A DNA stretch of 50,506 nt, from NCBI GenBank assembly GCA_965149945.1, contig CBCTTQ010000013.1:1-50506 (forward strand), given 5' to 3'. The position numbers and the translations under genes were made by a program. The notes beneath the pieces are model-generated. The model saw only the letters and a program-made list of their open reading frames with translations, made no database searches and was not told the DNA's origin. The DNA comes from JAHZFN01 sp965149945 (GTDB lineage Bacteria; Bacillota; Dehalobacteriia; UBA4068; UBA4997). Below, one piece after another: positions 42,678 through 50,506 of the stretch (position 1 is the first letter of the stretch; every line of letters starts with the position of its first letter).

Positions 42678-45600
42678 ATGAACAAGAAAGTATATCGTGT
42701 TTTTGTAGAAAAAAAACCGGATTTTGCTGTGGAAGCTAAGCATCTGCTGGAAGATATCCGCACCAATCTGCAAATCACCTCATTGACAAATCTGCGTCTG
42801 TTGAATCGCTATGATTGCATGGGCATCGAAGAGGCGGAATATGCCGCCGCTTGTAAAACCATTTTCGCAGAGCCGCCTGTCGATGAAATTTATGCCACTC
42901 TGCCGCCGACAGAGGATGCCAAAGTTTTCGCGATTCAATACCTGCCGGGGCAATTTGACCAGCGAGCAGATTCCTGTGCCCAATCCATTCAACTGCTGAC
43001 TCAAAAGGAACGGCCTTTGGTCCGCAGCGCCAAAGTTTATTTACTCTACGGGGCAATCACAGAAGAAGAATTGAGCGCCATTAAAAGCTATCTGATCAAT
43101 CCTGTGGAAGCCATGGAAGCAGACATGAGCAAACCTGATACGCTGGAAGAACGCTATCATCAACCGGAAACCGTCGCCATCCTGGAAGGATTTTTGACAT
43201 TGGATCAAGAGGGTTTAGCATCATTGATGAAAGAATTAGGACTTGCCATGGATTTGGCGGATATTACCTTCTGCCAGCAATATTTCAAAGAAGAACAGCG
43301 GGATCCCACCATCACCGAAATCAGAATGATCGATACCTACTGGTCGGATCATTGCCGGCATACCACTTTTCAAACAGAAATTACAGAAGCGGTTATCGCG
43401 CCTTCTTATATTCAAGAATCCTTTGCCAAATATCTGGCATACAAAAACGCGCTGGGACGAAAAAACAAACCTGTCTGCCTAATGGAAATCGCCACCATGG
43501 GAATGCGCTATTTGAAGGATCAAGGCAAACTGCCGGATTTGGATCAAAGTGAAGAAGTCAACGCTTGCTCTATTAAAATCAAAGTGAAAATTGATGAGCA
43601 GGAAGAAGACTGGCTGCTCATGTTCAAAAACGAAACCCATAACCATCCCACAGAAATTGAACCCTTCGGCGGTGCCGCCACCTGCCTCGGCGGCGCGATC
43701 CGCGATCCTTTGAGCGGTCGATCTTATGTTTACCAAGCGATGCGTGTAACAGGAGCCGGCAATCCCCTAACCCCTATCCAAGAAACCCTACCCGGGAAAT
43801 TACCTCAGAAAAAACTGGTAACCACAGCGGCAGCCGGATATTCTTCTTACGGTAATCAAATCGGACTGGCCACAGGGTTGGTACATGAGCTTTATCACCC
43901 CGGTTATGTAGCAAAACGAATGGAAATCGGCGCTGTAGTGGGTGCGGCTCCTATAGAAAATGTGGTGCGACTGCGACCGGAAGCCGGAGATTTAGTAATT
44001 TTGCTGGGCGGTTCCACCGGTCGAGACGGCTGCGGAGGAGCGACGGGCTCTTCCAAATCTCACACAAAGGAATCTTTGACCACCTGCGGCGCCGAAGTTC
44101 AAAAAGGAAATCCGCCAGAAGAACGCAAAATCCAACGCTTGTTCCGTAACAGCGAAGTAACCCGTCTCATCAAACGCTGCAATGACTTCGGCGCGGGCGG
44201 CGTTTCTGTCGCTATCGGTGAATTAGCGGACGGTCTCCGTATCAACTTAGACGCCGTACCGAAAAAATACGAAGGCTTAGACGGTACGGAATTGGCCATT
44301 TCCGAATCTCAGGAAAGAATGGCGGTTGTCATCGCCGCCAAAGACAAAAAGGCCTTTTTGGAAGCAGCCAAAAAAGAAAATCTACAGGCAGTTCCCGTAG
44401 CGGTGGTCACAGCGGAACCCCGTCTGATCATGCATTGGAAAGGAAACACCATTGTCAACATTGCCCGTAGTTTTCTGAACAGCAACGGCGCTCCCAAAGA
44501 AACCAAAGTTCAAGTGGATATCACAGATTTATCTCAAATCGACCAGCAATTCTGTCAAAAGATCAAAGGAAACACCTATCGCGAGCAACTGATTTCCTGC
44601 TTAACCGATCTCAACATTTGCTCACAAAAAGGTCTTGTGGAACGCTTTGACAGCACCATCGGCGCCGGAACTGTCACCATGCCTTTCGGCGGCAAAACCC
44701 AGTTGACCCCGACTCCCTACATGGCAGCAAAAATCCCGCTACTCAAAGGAACTACCAATACCGCTTCCATTATGAGTTATGGATTCAACCCCTACATTTC
44801 CTCTGTCAGCCCCTATCACGGTGCTATGTTGGCAGTAGTAGATTCTGTGACCAAATTGGTAGCTGCCGGACTGCCTTATCAAAAACAGTGGCTGACACTG
44901 CAGGAATATTTTGAACGCACCAACAACGATCCCAAGCGCTGGGGCAAACCTTTCGCAGCGTTACTGGGCGCCTTTGAAGCCCAAGATCGACTTGGTATCG
45001 CGGCCATCGGCGGCAAGGACAGTATGAGCGGCACTTTTGAGCAAATTGATGTGCCGCCGACGCTGGTTAGCTTCGCCATCGGCACCATCGACGCGGCCAC
45101 CATCATCACACCGGAATGGAAAGGCGCCGGACATCGGGTATATCTGATAAAACCCAAATATGACCAAAACCACCTGCCTGATTTCGACTCTTTAAAAGAA
45201 AATTATGATCAAATCATCCGTTGGATTCGCAGCGGTAAAATTTTGGCGGCACAGGCTCTCGGAATGGGCGGAGTCGCGGAAGCAGTCTGCAAAATGTCTT
45301 TCGGGAATCTGATCGGATTCCGCTTCCAAAAAGCAACCGATCTGTTCAGTCAATGTTATGGAGCGGTTTTATTGGAAACAGAGGAAGAATTGGACGCCGC
45401 CCTGTTAGGATTCACCACTGAGGAACCTGCCATTACCATTGAGAAAGAAACCATATCTCTGGCTGATTTAATCACTTCTTGGGAAAGCACCTTGGAGCCC
45501 ATTTACCCTACCCGCGCGAAAGTGGCGGCGTCTCAACCGGAAACTATCAGTTCCCCGCCCTGCAAGATGTCTTATAAACCCGCCATGCCCATTGCCAAAC

Positions 45601-46397
45601 CCCGTATTTTACTGCCGGTATTTCCCGGCACCAACTGCGAATATGATACCGCAAGGCAGTTTGAACGGTTCGGTGGTCTCTGTCGAACATTTGTGATCGG
45701 CAACTTGAATCAGCAAATGGTGGAAGAAAGCGTGAAAACATTAACCGAAGCCATCCGCAACAGCCAAATCATCATGCTTCCGGGTGGATTTTCCGGCGGA
45801 GACGAACCGGAAGGCAGCGGCAAATTCATCGCTACCTTTTTCCGCAATCCCGCCATCAAAGACGCGGTCACCGATTTGTTAGAAAACCGCGATGGGTTGA
45901 TGCTGGGAATCTGCAACGGATTCCAGGCGTTAATCAAACTGGGACTATTGCCCTACGGTAAAATCTGTGATATGCAACCGGACAGTCCAACCCTTACCTT
46001 CAACAACATCGGCCGTCACCAAAGCATGATGGTGCAAACCCGTATTGCCTCTACCAATTCTCCCTGGCTGGCCTATAATCAAGTAGGCGATATCCATACC
46101 ATTGCCATCTCCCATGGTGAAGGAAAATTTGTCGCCAATGTCGACCATCTGGCCCGCCTCAAGAAAGAAGGACAAATCGTTACCCAGTACGTAGATCCCA
46201 ACGGCAACGCCACAATGCAAACCCCATTTAACCCTAACGGTTCCGTGCTGGCCATCGAAGGTATTTGTTCTCCGGACGGGCGAATATTGGGAAAAATGGG
46301 ACATTCCGAACGAATTGGAACATATATTACCAAAAATGTTCCCGGTACCAAAGATCAATTGCTTTTTAAAGCGGGTATCGATTATTTCGCGCGATAA
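42678..46397 (+). CDS. purL: Phosphoribosylformylglycinamidine synthase, single-chain PurL with glutaminase
   Basis: An enzyme of about 1239 residues for the fourth step of purine synthesis, turning FGAR into FGAM with ATP and glutamine. The synthetase part has TYWSDHCRHTTF, FKNETHNHPTEIEPFGGAATCLGGAIRDPLSGR, GSTGRDGCGGATGSS and AAIGGKDSMSGTF. From about residue 975 comes a class I glutaminase domain (ILLPVFPGTNCEYDTA, LPGGFSGGDE, LGICNGFQALIKLGLLPYG with the catalytic Cys, HGEGKF with the His). The fused form differs from the split PurS/PurL/PurQ of Bacillus and is typical of many clostridia and Negativicutes. ATG 42678 follows AAAGGAG; the frame opens earlier. No other pur gene is near. Confidence 0.96.
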   Translation: MNKKVYRVFVEKKPDFAVEAKHLLEDIRTNLQITSLTNLRLLNRYDCMGIEEAEYAAACKTIFAEPPVDEIYATLPPTEDAKVFAIQYLPGQFDQRADSCAQSIQLLTQKERPLVRSAKVYLLYGAITEEELSAIKSYLINPVEAMEADMSKPDTLEERYHQPETVAILEGFLTLDQEGLASLMKELGLAMDLADITFCQQYFKEEQRDPTITEIRMIDTYWSDHCRHTTFQTEITEAVIAPSYIQESFAKYLAYKNALGRKNKPVCLMEIATMGMRYLKDQGKLPDLDQSEEVNACSIKIKVKIDEQEEDWLLMFKNETHNHPTEIEPFGGAATCLGGAIRDPLSGRSYVYQAMRVTGAGNPLTPIQETLPGKLPQKKLVTTAAAGYSSYGNQIGLATGLVHELYHPGYVAKRMEIGAVVGAAPIENVVRLRPEAGDLVILLGGSTGRDGCGGATGSSKSHTKESLTTCGAEVQKGNPPEERKIQRLFRNSEVTRLIKRCNDFGAGGVSVAIGELADGLRINLDAVPKKYEGLDGTELAISESQERMAVVIAAKDKKAFLEAAKKENLQAVPVAVVTAEPRLIMHWKGNTIVNIARSFLNSNGAPKETKVQVDITDLSQIDQQFCQKIKGNTYREQLISCLTDLNICSQKGLVERFDSTIGAGTVTMPFGGKTQLTPTPYMAAKIPLLKGTTNTASIMSYGFNPYISSVSPYHGAMLAVVDSVTKLVAAGLPYQKQWLTLQEYFERTNNDPKRWGKPFAALLGAFEAQDRLGIAAIGGKDSMSGTFEQIDVPPTLVSFAIGTIDAATIITPEWKGAGHRVYLIKPKYDQNHLPDFDSLKENYDQIIRWIRSGKILAAQALGMGGVAEAVCKMSFGNLIGFRFQKATDLFSQCYGAVLLETEEELDAALLGFTTEEPAITIEKETISLADLITSWESTLEPIYPTRAKVAASQPETISSPPCKMSYKPAMPIAKPRILLPVFPGTNCEYDTARQFERFGGLCRTFVIGNLNQQMVEESVKTLTEAIRNSQIIMLPGGFSGGDEPEGSGKFIATFFRNPAIKDAVTDLLENRDGLMLGICNGFQALIKLGLLPYGKICDMQPDSPTLTFNNIGRHQSMMVQTRIASTNSPWLAYNQVGDIHTIAISHGEGKFVANVDHLARLKKEGQIVTQYVDPNGNATMQTPFNPNGSVLAIEGICSPDGRILGKMGHSERIGTYITKNVPGTKDQLLFKAGIDYFAR

Positions 46398-46410
46398 TAT
46401 TTTAAAACAA

Positions 46411-46447
46411 AAAGGGACAGCAGGCGGTTCCTGCCTGCTGTCCCTTT
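46411..46447 (+). terminator. Terminator after purL
   Basis: AAAGGGACAGCAGGC pairs with GCCTGCTGTCCCTTT over 15 bp, starting 13 bp past the purL stop. The T run is short (TTT), but the stem is very strong. Confidence 0.7.
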
Positions 46448-46462
46448 ACAAAAGCATAAAAG

Positions 46463-46493
46463 CCAAACCACCCATCGAAATGGGTGGCTTGGC
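46463..46493. other. Second hairpin after purL
   Basis: GCCAAACCACCCAT and ATGGGTGGCTTGGC form a stem with one bulge around a CGAA loop. It may back up the purL terminator or be the start of a plus-strand leader for the small ORF that follows. Confidence 0.5.
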
Positions 46494-46527
46494 AAAAAAA
46501 AGAATTGAATTTTTTGGAGGCTTTTTT

Positions 46528-46617
46528 ATGCTCTGCCTGACCTGGAGCAAGTTCAAATTATCTGAAAACAACTTCGTCCGCAAAACGCAATTGGGTCAAT
46601 TGCTTGTGTGTGATTAG
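46528..46617 (+). CDS. Possible 29-residue small protein
   Basis: ATG 46528 follows TTTTTTGGAGG at an ideal distance and opens a 29-codon frame (MLCLTWSKFKLSENNF to the C-terminal VCD), stopping at TAG 46615-46617. No family is recognised. The frame is followed about 65 bp later by a plus-strand terminator, although no other plus-strand gene is present, so some short transcript probably exists here. It could be a small protein, a leader peptide or an sRNA. Support is the ribosome-binding site and the terminator only. Confidence 0.3.
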   Translation: MLCLTWSKFKLSENNFVRKTQLGQLLVCD

Positions 46618-46680
46618 ATTTTTTTTGGAGAAGAACGCGGACAAAGCTGCGGATAATTTGGCAAACAAAAATTTCAACAG

Positions 46681-46710
46681 CGCGTCGTTCTTAAAAGAAC
46701 GACGCTTTTT
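46681..46710 (+). terminator. Terminator between the small ORF and mgsA
   Basis: GCGTCGTTC and GAACGACGC form the stem with a TTAAAA-type loop, followed by TTTTT on the plus strand. On the minus strand it lies just past mgsA but has a poorer T run, so it may work weakly in that direction too. Confidence 0.7.
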
Positions 46711-46721
46711 CGTCAGATCTT

Positions 46722-47138
46722 TTAAATGACATAGCATAACTTCAACTGACCGCGTGCCGGTGTTTCCAACATCTTGGAATGAATGATATATTCCGCCGTA
46801 GAAAAATTATTGGCAATAGGAATATCATACACCTGTGCAATTCGCAGAAGCGCTTTGACATCAGGATCATGGGGTTGCGCCGTCAAAGGATCGGAAAAGA
46901 AAATAATGATATCGATTTTCCCTTCCACCACTTGGGCGCCAATCTGCTGATCGCCGCCTAAAGGGCCGCTTTTATATGCTTGCACTTGCAGTCCCGTCGC
47001 TTCATGAATCTGTTTGGCAGTAGTTCCGGTACCGCAAAGATTGTGTTTTTCTAAGATATCTTTGTTCATTTGACACCATTCGATCATCCGATGCTTCATA
47101 TTATCGTGAGCAATCAGAGCAATTCTTTTTGGAGTCAC
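46722..47138 (-). CDS. mgsA: Methylglyoxal synthase
   Basis: A 138-residue enzyme that turns dihydroxyacetone phosphate into methylglyoxal and phosphate, a bypass that frees phosphate when it is scarce. Family motifs are RIALIAHDNMK, LCGTGTTAKQI, YKSGPLGGDQQIGA and IIIFFSDPLTAQPHDPDVKALLRI with the catalytic Asp region, then IPIANNFSTAE. GTG 47138 follows AGGAGG at 7 nt; the frame from 47270 would overlap phoU. It follows phoU by 49 bp on the same strand and is probably part of the phosphate operon. Confidence 0.95.
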   Translation of the reverse strand: MTPKRIALIAHDNMKHRMIEWCQMNKDILEKHNLCGTGTTAKQIHEATGLQVQAYKSGPLGGDQQIGAQVVEGKIDIIIFFSDPLTAQPHDPDVKALLRIAQVYDIPIANNFSTAEYIIHSKMLETPARGQLKLCYVI

Positions 47139-47187
47139 GCACTCGCCTCCTTTCCGTATTCTATTCCTATGGCGGTGAACCGCCTGA

Positions 47188-47862
47188 TTATTCCTGATCT
47201 GCTTTTTTCGGGAAAAGCGGAACTTGATGGCGTACCCCGGTGATAGAATATTCGACCCATTCAGCCACATTGGTAGCGTGGTCTCCGATACGTTCCAAAT
47301 ATTTGGAAATCATCAAAAGGTCAATATAATACTCGCCTTGGGAACTGTCTGCCGCAATGTTCCGAATTAATTTTCGTTTGATTTTACCAAAGTACTCATC
47401 CACCACATCGTCATAATCAATGACGCTTCTCGCCAAATCCAAATCGGAATCAACGAAGGATTTGATACTATCGGATACCATTTTCTGGGCTTCTCTGGCC
47501 ATGCTTTCCAGATTTACCTCATGCTCATGGTCTTTACCAATAATATACATGGCGGTTTCCGCGATATCGGAAGCCTGATCCCCGATACGTTCCATATCCG
47601 AAACCATCATCAAGGTAGAGGAAATCAACCGTAAATCAGAAGCCATAGGCTGTTGATGCAGAATCAATTTCATGCAAAGGGATTCGATATCCCGTTCCAG
47701 CTGATCGATTTCCGTTTCGATTTCCATAACGGTTTTGTTCATCTCCGCATCATCATTGACCAACACTTTAATAGCGTCATCAATAATCTCCACGCACAGA
47801 GAACCCATATGAATCATTTTATCATGCAGCAATGCCAGCTGTTTGTCGAAATAATTTCGCAT
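47188..47862 (-). CDS. phoU: Phosphate-signalling protein PhoU
   Basis: A 224-residue cytosolic protein of two three-helix bundles that links the Pst transporter to the PhoR sensor and limits phosphate uptake. It has the conserved E-x-D-rich repeats (METEIDQLERDIESLCMKLILHQQPMASDLR in the first half; DDVVDEYFGKIKRKLIRNI and KYLERIGDHATNVAEW in the second). ATG 47862 lies within the last bases of pstB, following GGGAGGTTTGGTTG, so translation is coupled. The start one codon earlier is also possible. Confidence 0.95.
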   Translation of the reverse strand: MRNYFDKQLALLHDKMIHMGSLCVEIIDDAIKVLVNDDAEMNKTVMEIETEIDQLERDIESLCMKLILHQQPMASDLRLISSTLMMVSDMERIGDQASDIAETAMYIIGKDHEHEVNLESMAREAQKMVSDSIKSFVDSDLDLARSVIDYDDVVDEYFGKIKRKLIRNIAADSSQGEYYIDLLMISKYLERIGDHATNVAEWVEYSITGVRHQVPLFPKKADQE

Positions 47863-48608
47863 CAACCAAACCTCCCTGTAATATAATCTTCTGTTCGCTT
47901 GTCACGCGGCATCGAGAATATCTGATCTGTTTTCCCGACTTCAACAATTTCCCCCAGCAGGAAAAACACCGTAATATCAGAAATACGAGCAGCCTGCTGC
48001 ATATTATGCGTAACAATAACAATAGTATAGTCTTTTTTAAGATCCATTACCAAATCTTCAATTTTCGATGTAGAAATGGGGTCCAAGGCGGAAGTCGGTT
48101 CGTCCATCAACAACACTTCCGGCTCTACCGCCAAAGCTCTGGCAATACAAAGACGCTGCTGCTGCCCACCGGATAATCCCAGCGCGCTCTTTTTCAAACG
48201 GTCTTTAACATCCTCCCAAAGAGCAGCCTGACGCAGCTTTTCTTCCACGATCTGATCCAACTTGGCTTTAGAACGAATGCCGTGGGTTCTGGGCCCATAA
48301 GCGATGTTATCATATACGCTCATGGGGAAGGGATTGGGTTTTTGAAAAACCATACCCACCCGTTTCCGCAGTACATTAACATCCAGTTCCGTAAAAATAT
48401 CCTTGCCGTCCAGCAGAACCTGTCCGGTAATTTTGCAGCCTTCAATCAAATCATTCATTCGATTGAGGGTTTTGATCACAGTGGATTTCCCACAGCCGGA
48501 AGGACCGATGAAAGCGGTGATTTCTTTTTCCGGGATATGCAAATCAATCCCTTTGATGGCTTTGAAGTCATCGTAATACAATTCAAGGTTTTCTATATCA
48601 AATTTCAC
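47862..48608 (-). CDS. pstB: Phosphate ABC transporter ATPase PstB
   Basis: A 248-residue ATPase of the high-affinity phosphate importer. It has FIGPSGCGKSTVIKTLNRMNDL (Walker A), the LSGGQQQRLCIARALA signature and LLMDEPTSALDP (Walker B), with IVTHNM. The GTG at 48608 has AAGGAG 9 nt upstream, while ATG 48617 is too close to it. It lies 23 bp after pstA and overlaps phoU. Confidence 0.96.
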   Translation of the reverse strand: MKFDIENLELYYDDFKAIKGIDLHIPEKEITAFIGPSGCGKSTVIKTLNRMNDLIEGCKITGQVLLDGKDIFTELDVNVLRKRVGMVFQKPNPFPMSVYDNIAYGPRTHGIRSKAKLDQIVEEKLRQAALWEDVKDRLKKSALGLSGGQQQRLCIARALAVEPEVLLMDEPTSALDPISTSKIEDLVMDLKKDYTIVIVTHNMQQAARISDITVFFLLGEIVEVGKTDQIFSMPRDKRTEDYITGRFG

Positions 48609-48631
48609 CTTAAGCATCTCCTTCTCTGTTC

Positions 48632-49468
48632 CTAAATTTTGGAAATTCTCTTGGCAACAAAATTGGAAAGGGCATTAATACCGATTACCACAACCAACAA
48701 AATAACCGCCGTGGCATAGGCCTGTTCGGTGTATAGACCTTCCGAAAGCAGGCAATACATATGAACCGCCAATGTTCTGGCGGAGTCCAGCAGGCTGCCG
48801 GGAACCGCCGCCATGGTGCCGGCGGTAAAAATCAGAGCTGCCGTTTCTCCAACGATACGACCGATTGCCAAGATGACACCGGCGATAATCCCCGGCATTG
48901 CCGTGGGAACAATGATGCGGAAAATGGTTCGCAATTTTCCGGCGCCCAATCCGTAACTGCCTTCTCGATACGTATCAGGTACCGCCAAAAGCGCTTCTTC
49001 TGTTGTCCGAATGATGGTAGGCAACACCATGATCGCTAAAGTCAAAGCACCGGCAATCAGCGAATAGCCCCAGCCCAACGCGATGACGAATGCCAGGAAT
49101 CCGAACAGACCAAATACGATGGACGGAATTCCCGCCAGCGTTTCGGTGGTCAGACGGATCAACTTCACCAATTTAGAACCGCGTTTGGAGTATTCCACCA
49201 GATATACCGCAGAAAAAATCCCAATGGGTACCGCGAACAACAATGTCAACGCCGTCATATACAGCGTATTGATAATGGAAGGCAACATGGAAACATTGTC
49301 GGTATTATATTCCCAGGCAAATAAATCCGGCGTAATATTAGGAATCCCCTTTACCAGGATATACAAAACAATAAACACCATAATCCCAACGGTCAGCACA
49401 GCCGCCAATTTGATCAAAATCATTCCCACCAAAGAAAAGGGTCGATTTAAGTATTCCTTCATATTCAT
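48632..49468 (-). CDS. pstA: Phosphate ABC transporter permease PstA
   Basis: A 278-residue permease with about six membrane spans. Family motifs are GIPNITPDLFAWEYN, GIPSIVFGLFGFLAFV, MVLPTIIRTTEEALLAVPDTYREGSYGLGAGKLRTI (the cytoplasmic EAA-like loop contacting PstB) and GRIVGETAALIFTAG. The ATG follows GGAGTGATAATTC and overlaps the end of pstC by 4 bp. Confidence 0.95.
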   Translation of the reverse strand: MNMKEYLNRPFSLVGMILIKLAAVLTVGIMVFIVLYILVKGIPNITPDLFAWEYNTDNVSMLPSIINTLYMTALTLLFAVPIGIFSAVYLVEYSKRGSKLVKLIRLTTETLAGIPSIVFGLFGFLAFVIALGWGYSLIAGALTLAIMVLPTIIRTTEEALLAVPDTYREGSYGLGAGKLRTIFRIIVPTAMPGIIAGVILAIGRIVGETAALIFTAGTMAAVPGSLLDSARTLAVHMYCLLSEGLYTEQAYATAVILLVVVIGINALSNFVAKRISKI

Positions 49469-50319
49469 GAATTATCACTCCTTTTCAGCAATGAGAAGCA
49501 CAAATTGATAATCAAAATGAAAACGAAAAGCACAACCGCTGTAGCAATCAACGCCTCTCTGTGTAAACCGGAAGCATAACCCATTTCCAAAACGATATTA
49601 GCGGTCAATGTTCTGACACCGGAAGTAATACTATCCGGCATGATTACTTGATTGCCGCAGATCATTACAACCGCCATGGTTTCTCCGATAGCACGCCCCA
49701 CACCGAGAATCACACCGGCCATAATACCAGACTTAGCGGCGGGAAACATGGAACGGAAAATACTTCTTTCTTTGGTGGCGCCCAATGCCAGCGAGCCTTC
49801 ATAATAAATATCCGGCACCGCACGCAAAGAACTTTCCGTCGTGTTAATAATAGTGGGCAAAATCATCACGCCCAACAGTACAGAAGCGGTCAAGATGCCT
49901 TTCCCGCTGGTGGAGAACAGTGTCTGTACCACCGGAACAAATACAACCAAGCCAAAGAAACCGTAAACGATGGACGGAATTCCTGCCAATAACTCAACGG
50001 CGGGCTTGATCATTTTATATAATTTAGGAGGACAGTATTTTACCAAATACACCGCGGTCAAAATGCCAATCGGTACACCCACAATGATCGCCCCGGCTGT
50101 TACATAGATACTGCCGATGATCATCGGGAAGATTCCGTACAGATCGGATCGGGGTTTCCATTCGGTTCCCAGGAGGAAATTGAGAAAACCGATCTCTTTC
50201 ATTGCGGGGATGCCGTTGGCAAACATGAATACGCAAATGGCTACAACTGCGGCGATGGAAACGCAGGCGCAAACCAAAAATACTATCCGCATACTGCTTT
50301 CTTTCATACTGTTTTTCAT
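49465..50319 (-). CDS. pstC: Phosphate ABC transporter permease PstC
   Basis: A 284-residue permease with about six spans, the partner of PstA. It has the motifs FLLGTEWKPRSDLYGIFPMIIGSI, GIPSIVYGFFGLVVFVP, MILPTIINTTESSLRAVPDIYYEGSLALGATKERSIF and GRAIGETMAVVMICGN. It is the first pst gene inside the window; the phosphate-binding protein gene pstS is expected just beyond 50506. A hairpin at 50424-50452 lies upstream. Confidence 0.95.
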   Translation of the reverse strand: MKNSMKESSMRIVFLVCACVSIAAVVAICVFMFANGIPAMKEIGFLNFLLGTEWKPRSDLYGIFPMIIGSIYVTAGAIIVGVPIGILTAVYLVKYCPPKLYKMIKPAVELLAGIPSIVYGFFGLVVFVPVVQTLFSTSGKGILTASVLLGVMILPTIINTTESSLRAVPDIYYEGSLALGATKERSIFRSMFPAAKSGIMAGVILGVGRAIGETMAVVMICGNQVIMPDSITSGVRTLTANIVLEMGYASGLHREALIATAVVLFVFILIINLCFSLLKRSDNS

Positions 50320-50423
50320 ATATTCACCACATCCGTAAAAACCGAATCTACTCGTTACCTACTCGTTCTTCTATAATCTTCCAATCACTTTTCCTATTTT
50401 GTATTTAAAAATTCCCGGACTGT

Positions 50424-50452
50424 CTCAGTGAAAAACTCATTTTTTCACTGAG
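50424..50452 (-). other. Hairpin upstream of pstC
   Basis: CTCAGTGAAAAA and TTTTTCACTGAG form a perfect 12-bp stem around a 5-nt loop, about 105 bp upstream of pstC. No proper T run follows on either strand. It could set the ratio of a pstS transcript to the downstream genes by stabilising its 3' end or ending it partly. Confidence 0.5.
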
Positions 50453-50506
50453 CTTCTCTATTTTCGGATCTCTTTTTTCGTTTATTTTAAGAATGAGGCG
50501 TCCGAG

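Noticed and set aside
1..50506. CRISPR arrays, tRNA and rRNA genes, and complete insertion sequences
   Set aside because: I looked for regular spaced repeats, cloverleaf-like sequences, rRNA signatures and transposase motifs and saw none that hold up by eye.

Overview
The window looks like a chromosomal segment of an anaerobic member of the Bacillota (Firmicutes), either Clostridia or Negativicutes. The evidence is a set of Firmicutes-type clusters: coaX/dusB/greA/lysS; priA/def/fmt/rsmB/rlmN/prpC/prkC/rsgA/rpe; and dxs/tlyA/nadK/argR/recN. A reverse-type rubrerythrin and many ferredoxin-linked redox proteins point to anaerobic life. A single-chain purL with a fused glutaminase fits both classes, so I do not assign a genus. 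Almost everything is on the minus strand; the clear plus-strand genes are purL, a small XRE regulator at 41539-41739 and a broken HxlR regulator at 8073-8402.

Region 1 (1-11.3 kb) is accessory and partly decayed. It holds a class M sirtuin with its macrodomain partner, an intact FMN-type flavoprotein, and a redox/osmolyte operon (ferredoxin-nitroreductase, flavin-binding ferredoxin protein, OpuC-type ABC transporter). Among these are gene relics: two nitroreductases, a tandem-HTH regulator, an HxlR regulator with two nonsense codons, a TdeIII-like restriction endonuclease and an integrase C-terminus. The HxlR relic faces the redox operon across a shared control region that contains a perfect palindrome over the operon's -35 box, so the operon may have lost its regulator.

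Region 2 (11.3-27.9 kb) is housekeeping: greA-lysS behind a structured leader, an unknown conserved gene, dusB, coaX, a CmpB-like membrane protein, nadK-argR-recN, and an operon that runs rbgA-rnhB-yraN-[structured RNA]-oapA-dxs-tlyA. The 593-nt gap between yraN and oapA is closed by a perfect 12-bp end-to-end helix. Its size, ends and gene context identify it as an OLE RNA, the large membrane-associated ribonucleoprotein RNA, next to its protein partner OapA. A divergent shikimate-kinase-like gene and a 5'-truncated beta-sandwich protein fragment lie at 27.3-29.0 kb.

Region 3 (29.1-41.3 kb) is a ten-gene minus-strand cluster from priA to rpe, ending in a strong terminator at 29103-29144. It joins replication restart, protein maturation (def, fmt), rRNA methylation (rsmB, rlmN), PASTA kinase/phosphatase signalling (prkC, prpC), ribosome assembly (rsgA) and the pentose-phosphate epimerase. 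Just upstream of priA is a candidate independent small RNA of about 150-190 nt with a long hairpin and its own terminator.

Region 4 (41.5-50.5 kb) holds a small XRE regulator, a rubrerythrin with a strong promoter and a Fur-like operator, purL, a possible 29-codon small ORF, and the phosphate operon pstC-pstA-pstB-phoU followed closely by mgsA. The last placement makes physiological sense, because methylglyoxal synthase releases phosphate from DHAP and is inhibited by phosphate. pstS is not in the window and probably lies just beyond the right edge.
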